DNA from: Telopea speciosissima
Taxonomy: Eukaryota; Streptophyta; Magnoliopsida; Proteales; Proteaceae
Reading direction: 5' to 3'
DNA length: 64,000 bases
Assembly (NCBI RefSeq): GCF_018873765.1
Contig: NC_057922.1
Span: 18,195,563 to 18,259,562, forward strand
Shown here: positions 59,601-64,000 of the stretch, in pieces
Layout: each line of letters begins with the position of its first letter
Position numbering within the stretch: position 1 is the first letter of the stretch
Notes under the pieces: model-generated
Database searches by the model: none
What the model saw: the letters and a program-made list of their open reading frames with translations, nothing else
What the model was told of the DNA's origin: nothing
Program-made: the position numbers and the translations under genes

Positions 59601-62600
59601 GTAGTTGGTTACTATGCAAAACAAACCATGCCCAACATACAGCAAATATTTGTAAAAGTTTCAAAGGAAGAGAACATTGATGATATTGAAAGGGAACTGT
59701 ACATCTGTCGGAAGTTGATTGAAAGAGCATCCAAGTCAGAAAAGTGGGGTGATGAGCTTTATTTCTGTTCTTTGTCCAATCAAACTATAGTTTACAAGGG
59801 TATGCTTCGCTCTGAAGTTCTGGGGCAATTTTATTCTGACCTCCGGCGTGATCTTTATAAATCTCCTTTTGCCATCTACCATCGGCGATATAGCACAAAC
59901 ACTAGCCCCAGATGGCCACTTGCACAGCCTATGAGGTTACTTGGCCATAATGGAGAGATCAATACAATACAGGTTTGCCTTTTCTTCTCCTGGCCTTTAT
60001 AGTTATTTATATGCCTTCAGTATGCATATATATGAAGTGGCAACTTTATGCAGGGGAACTTGAACTGGATGCAATCTCGAGAAACTTCACTCAAGTCTCC
60101 TGTTTGGCGTGGTCGTGAAAATGAAATATGTCCTTTTGGAAACTCGAAGGCATCTGACTCGGCGAACCTTGATAGTGCAGCTGAAGTATGACCTCCTAAA
60201 CAACTGTTATCTTTGCTGAGATAATTTGTTTATTTTCTTTACATGCCCTTTGTAAATTTCATATTTCTTTGCATGATTCACTGGGGAAGAAGGAAGGATA
60301 AGAAAAACTAGAGTTGTTTATGATTTGTATCGGTCCATATTCCTCTGAATTTGAGAGAATTGTATTCTTTTGTTATATTTTAATTATTGATACAATTATA
60401 TCTATACAAAATTATGAAGATATGGTTACAATAGTTCTCCTTTGATGGAACCATAACTCCATAAGAACTCCTAAGTCCTTTCAAGCTCTATGAAGCAGAT
60501 AATGAATCAGTTAGTAACTAAGAGATTTTTGTCGATCCAAAAAGTTAAAAAAAAAGGAAAGAATATAAAGTATACAGTTGTAAAAAATATACTGAAGTTC
60601 AAGTATCAGACTTTTTCAAGAAGTTTTAAGTTGGCAATTGTAACATAGCAAGGGTACTCGAAGAATAATGCCATGGTTGTAATACCAAGGAAAGCAAATT
60701 TTTGGAATATAAAGTGATCTCTTGAGTTTGGCAGGTTTGCTTGATTTGATTCAAGTTGAAACCACATCCAAGAGTTAAGCTGATCTTCATGTCATCACTG
60801 AGGAACAATCTGGGTGCTAAAAGGTGATGTGGTATAGCAGTTATTACATTTTGCAATAAATGGGCATTTTTAAGGAAGGAATAGATTTATTTCAGAGGAG
60901 AGACAAGAAGGATCCCAAAGTTATGTGCATTTATTCCTTTGTTATCTCTAAAGATATGGGCTTGAAGCTGAGTTTTGAAGTTCATCTCCAATTTAGCTCA
61001 ATAACAGAAACCTTGATGAGTATGTCTGTCTGATGGATTGTAGTTGGCTTGGTAGTGACTCGAGCTTGTAATCGTAGTTCAAAAACTCGCATTTCAGTCA
61101 AGATCGAAATTAGCTAGATTAGCGAAACTTCGACCGAAGCAGTGCATTTTTTTTCCGTGAGTTTCGTTTGGCCATTTCTGGGGGCAAACGGATGAAATGA
61201 CTGGAATTTTCAATCAAAATCACTGAAATGATCAAAATTTCGACAAAACAGTGCATTTTTTTCTGTGACCGAAATTAGTGAAATATCAACTGAAATTATG
61301 CTGCTTCTAGGTTTCGTCTCGGGCGTGTTGAAACTTGAAACTAGCGAAATTTCGCCGAGATTTCGACAAAATTTTGAACTATGCTTAGAATTCAAAATGA
61401 AGAAAGAAAGAAATGATGATAAATGTTCCCAACATCTCACAAGACTTTACGTCAAACTGAGGTTTGGATATTAGACATGCCTATCTAGCCCTAAATAGTA
61501 TAGAGATGAGCATTGCTGTTCCTTCGGTCAATATATTGGGGAGTAGACCCCTGGTCTTCATATATATGGAAAACAAAATTGCCTTTTTCCTCTTCATTGA
61601 AGTTCTGGTCAATGTAACCGGTTAGGTCCTTTCACACTGAAAGGGATTATGAGTAATGTTGATGGCAATTTTGCTGTTACAGTGCAGACTCTTAGGCATT
61701 AGAATATAAAACCCCAACAAGTTCATAAGACTCTTCAGAAGAAATCTCTCTCTCTCTCTCTCTCTCTCTGACTCGCACACACACACACATCGACTCATGG
61801 GAACATCTGTTAATATTTGGGGGAGATGCCAATACACATGGGATTACTTGATTGAATCAAGTTCTGAAGTTTGATACATGACCAATCAAGAGGATAAGTT
61901 ATCTATCTGATGGTCAGTTTGCCGTTCATCCACATGGCAGAATATAGGCGTCCTTGGAGAGAAGATATGTCAATGGGCTGTGGAGTTTACTCTCTCTTTC
62001 TTTCATTGTTTCTCCTAACTTTAAACATTTGATGCTATTGTTCTGAAAAACAGAAAAAACTGATGCTATTACACCATAATAACTGTTCCAAAGCTCTATT
62101 GGATCTGTTATCTGCTAATTCTTCTAAGAATTACATGTTTATTTCTCAGATTATTTCATATGTTTGTTTGGAGTTGACATGGTTCTCTTATTATTTATTC
62201 TGGTTTAGGCTTTATAGATCTTTTAAAGCCCTTTCTCAGTCTAATTTGGTTCCCTCTGGTTTTTACAGTTGTTACTAAGAAGTGGCCGCAGTCCAGAGGA
62301 AGCTCTCATGATTCTCGTTCCAGAGGCATACAAGAATCATCCTACTTTGACGATAAAATATCCAGAGGTAATTTATGTGGACAGTTACAGTTATGCAAAG
62401 TTACATCTACTTCTACTGTTATTTGCTTCCTTGCCATGGTGGCATGCACTTTTTTATTTTATTTTTTAATATAGAAGGCCCTCTGGAAAGGAAGTAATAC
62501 AAATTCTCCTACATTTTCTTAAATTTTTTTTTTCTTAAATCACCAACGTTGCCACTTTATTAGATATTTTTCAATTATGCTCATTTATCTCTTTCAGTAA

Positions 62601-64000
62601 TTTCTTTTCACTGAAAACAACTGAAAACAATAAGATGATAATAATCTGCACTTTTTGGTTGCAGTTCTCTGTATGTTGATTCCATTTTACTTGAAATCAT
62701 TATATATGAATGTCATAATATTTTTTTTTTCATTTGTAGGTTGTTGATTTTTATGACTTTTACAAGGGTCAAATGGAGGCTTGGGATGGCCCTGCTTTAC
62801 TCTTATTTAGGTAATACTTTGAAAGGAAACTAGCCTATTCACTATAATCGGATGTTTTAATTTGATGGTATAGTTGTCAAGGACGCCTAGGTGACGCCTT
62901 GGTTGCCTTGTTGGTGTTGCCTTGCTTCCAGGCCCCCTCCAACGTCTTGGGTCACCTAGATGCCATGGCAACTATGGTTGATGGTGTTTGTTTATTCTTT
63001 TGCAAACTTGCTGCTACCTATGTAAAGGAGCCAAATTTCTTGTTCTGCCCTTCAGAGGGTTAGGGTTGGGAGTTTCTGAGCCATAGGCAGTTTAGTTTCC
63101 TTAACCCTGTTAACTTAGTAGCTAGCTTGGTCTAGATTGTCTTCAAGACCTCCTGGATCATATGCCTGTCAAGTCTTATGAATTTAGTTATACATATTGT
63201 AAGCAATGGTCATGAAAGTAAAGCACTTAACTCTACAAATACCTTGATGGCTATGTGCTGCATCTCTAATTAAGTGATTTTTATCAGAGTCTGATGACCA
63301 TGTTATAGATTCCTATTCGTAAGAGTATATGTTCTAGTCAGATAAAGTCAAATTTTAATTAGGTCAAACAAATTTCAAAATTTCTGATTAGGTATAGCTA
63401 TGCAGTTCTCTGGTTTTCTAACAGCACTTAGCCTTGTAACCGAAGGCTTAAGCAATAAGAAGATTCCCAGAGCTAACCAGAATACTTGGGGCTTATTATT
63501 TTTCTTTTTTATCACTAAAATTCTCCATAACATATAGAATCAATGCAAATGTGTTACGAAATTTCTCCTCTATGAGTAGGGATGGTCAGATGTCAGGATA
63601 TGGGTCATGAGGTACTATTTATAAGTAGGTTCTGTTTGGATGGTGTTAAAGATTCTCTTGTGGGCTTTTACCTTTGAGATAATAATCGGAGCACTCTTTT
63701 CAATAATTACTTAATGATTGAAGCTTCTAGTTTCTTTTGTTGTTTATTTATTATTTTTCATTCATTTGTCCCAGTGATGGAAAAACAGTGGGTGCTTGTC
63801 TTGATCGAAATGGCCTTCGCCCTGCTAGGTATTGGCGGACAGTAGACAATGTTGTCTATGTTGCTTCTGAGGTCTGTTCTTTTATCTTCACTTAGGTTCT
63901 CATTTTGATGAGCATGCTGGGTTTGTGACTTTGTGTACTTGTCTACTTGAAGCTATTCAAAGTTGCTTTAGAACTTTGTAAGTTTAGATCTTAATAAGCC
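56621..64000 (+). CDS. GLU1: Ferredoxin-dependent glutamate synthase, 5' part, cut by right edge
   Basis: Fd-GOGAT makes two glutamates from glutamine and 2-oxoglutarate in plastids. The visible coding exons are 56621-56923, 58710-59022, 59530-59972, 60054-60185, 62269-62367, 62740-62810 and 63775-63871; all phases agree and all junctions are GT-AG. The first about 114 residues are a plastid transit peptide and pro-region. The catalytic nucleophile Cys115 opens [16 protein letters not shown], which becomes the mature N-terminus. Then [36 protein letters not shown] and [19 protein letters not shown] of the class II glutamine amidotransferase domain follow, then [20 protein letters not shown] and [20 protein letters not shown]. 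The central, FMN-binding and C-terminal domains lie beyond the window. Plastid Fd type rather than NADH type is chosen from remembered motifs. GLU1 versus GLU2 cannot be separated. Confidence 0.95.
61072..61384. repeat. Foldback-like repeat in Fd-GOGAT intron 4
   Basis: TAGTTCAAAA at the left and TTTTGAACTA at the right are inverted, with AATTTCG-rich words throughout and GCAGTGCATTTTTTT / ACAGTGCATTTTTTT repeated inside. It resembles a decayed MITE. The boundaries are uncertain. Confidence 0.45.
61746..61790. repeat. CT and CA microsatellites
   Basis: (CT)n at 61746-61770 followed by (AC)n at 61777-61788 in Fd-GOGAT intron 4. Confidence 0.9.
62869..62976. mobile_element. hAT-like MITE in Fd-GOGAT intron 6
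   Basis: The left end TATAGTTGTCAAGGACGCC, with CTAGGTGAC, mirrors the reversed right end CATAGTTGCCATGGCATC, with CTAGGTGAC. TTGATGG flanks it at 62862-62868 and 62978-62984, an approximately 7-8 bp duplication, which would suit a hAT-type element. Confidence 0.65.

Noticed and set aside
1-64000. CRISPR array, rRNA genes, organellar insertions
   Set aside because: No regularly spaced repeats, ribosomal motifs or organelle-like gene order were seen on either strand.

Overview
This is nuclear DNA from a flowering plant, most likely a eudicot. The genes carry GT-AG introns, TA-rich TATA boxes and pyrimidine-rich leaders, and between and inside them lie many plant-type transposons (L1 and RTE LINEs, tRNA-derived SINEs, Mutator-type MITEs, Pack-MULEs, a solo LTR). 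Protein matches to conserved plant genes are strong, but nothing here fixes the species. A lineage outside the core model plants is a guess.

Layout. 1-6.1 kb (minus): 5' half of SMG7, the nonsense-mediated-decay factor, running off the left edge, with a SINE in its long 5'-leader intron. 6.1-11.7 kb: gene-free, with a foldback MITE, a tandem duplication and LINE/SINE debris. 11.9-13.0 kb (minus): broken ZED1-related pseudokinase. 13.4-17.8 kb (plus): decayed L1 LINE. 18.2-19.6 kb (plus): promoter, leader and first coding exon of vacuolar ATPase subunit G; its other exons are not found. 20-20.7 kb (minus): a complete two-exon gene of the At4g14100-like secreted family. 22-23.1 kb (minus): intact single-exon ZED1-related pseudokinase, sister of the broken copy. 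24.5-25.7 kb (minus): LINE fragment. 25.8-36.2 kb (plus): complete five-coding-exon Bet1-type SNARE whose first two introns (5.0 and 4.1 kb) hold RTE LINEs and a 1,434-bp element nested in one of them. 38.5-41.1 kb (minus): ALG6 glucosyltransferase, all six exons, with an odd first splice junction. 41.4-42.2 kb: solo LTR with target duplication. 42.5-56 kb: transposon-rich spacer with several MITEs, SINE remnants and two long-TIR elements carrying gene pieces; the second (53,774-55,606) is a textbook Pack-MULE with a 9-bp target duplication and part of an F-box/LRR gene. 56.6 kb to the right edge (plus): first seven coding exons of ferredoxin-dependent glutamate synthase.

The genes are unrelated housekeeping functions (RNA surveillance, proton pumping, ER-Golgi fusion, N-glycan assembly, nitrogen assimilation) plus an immune-type pseudokinase pair; there is no operon or cluster logic. 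The most interesting content is the mobile-element biology: gene capture by Mutator-like elements, nested insertions dated by their order, and a recurring retroposon tail that in two places appears as a tiny insertion between target duplications. No CRISPR, rRNA or intact tRNA gene is visible. All intron positions were read by eye from splice consensus and reading frame.
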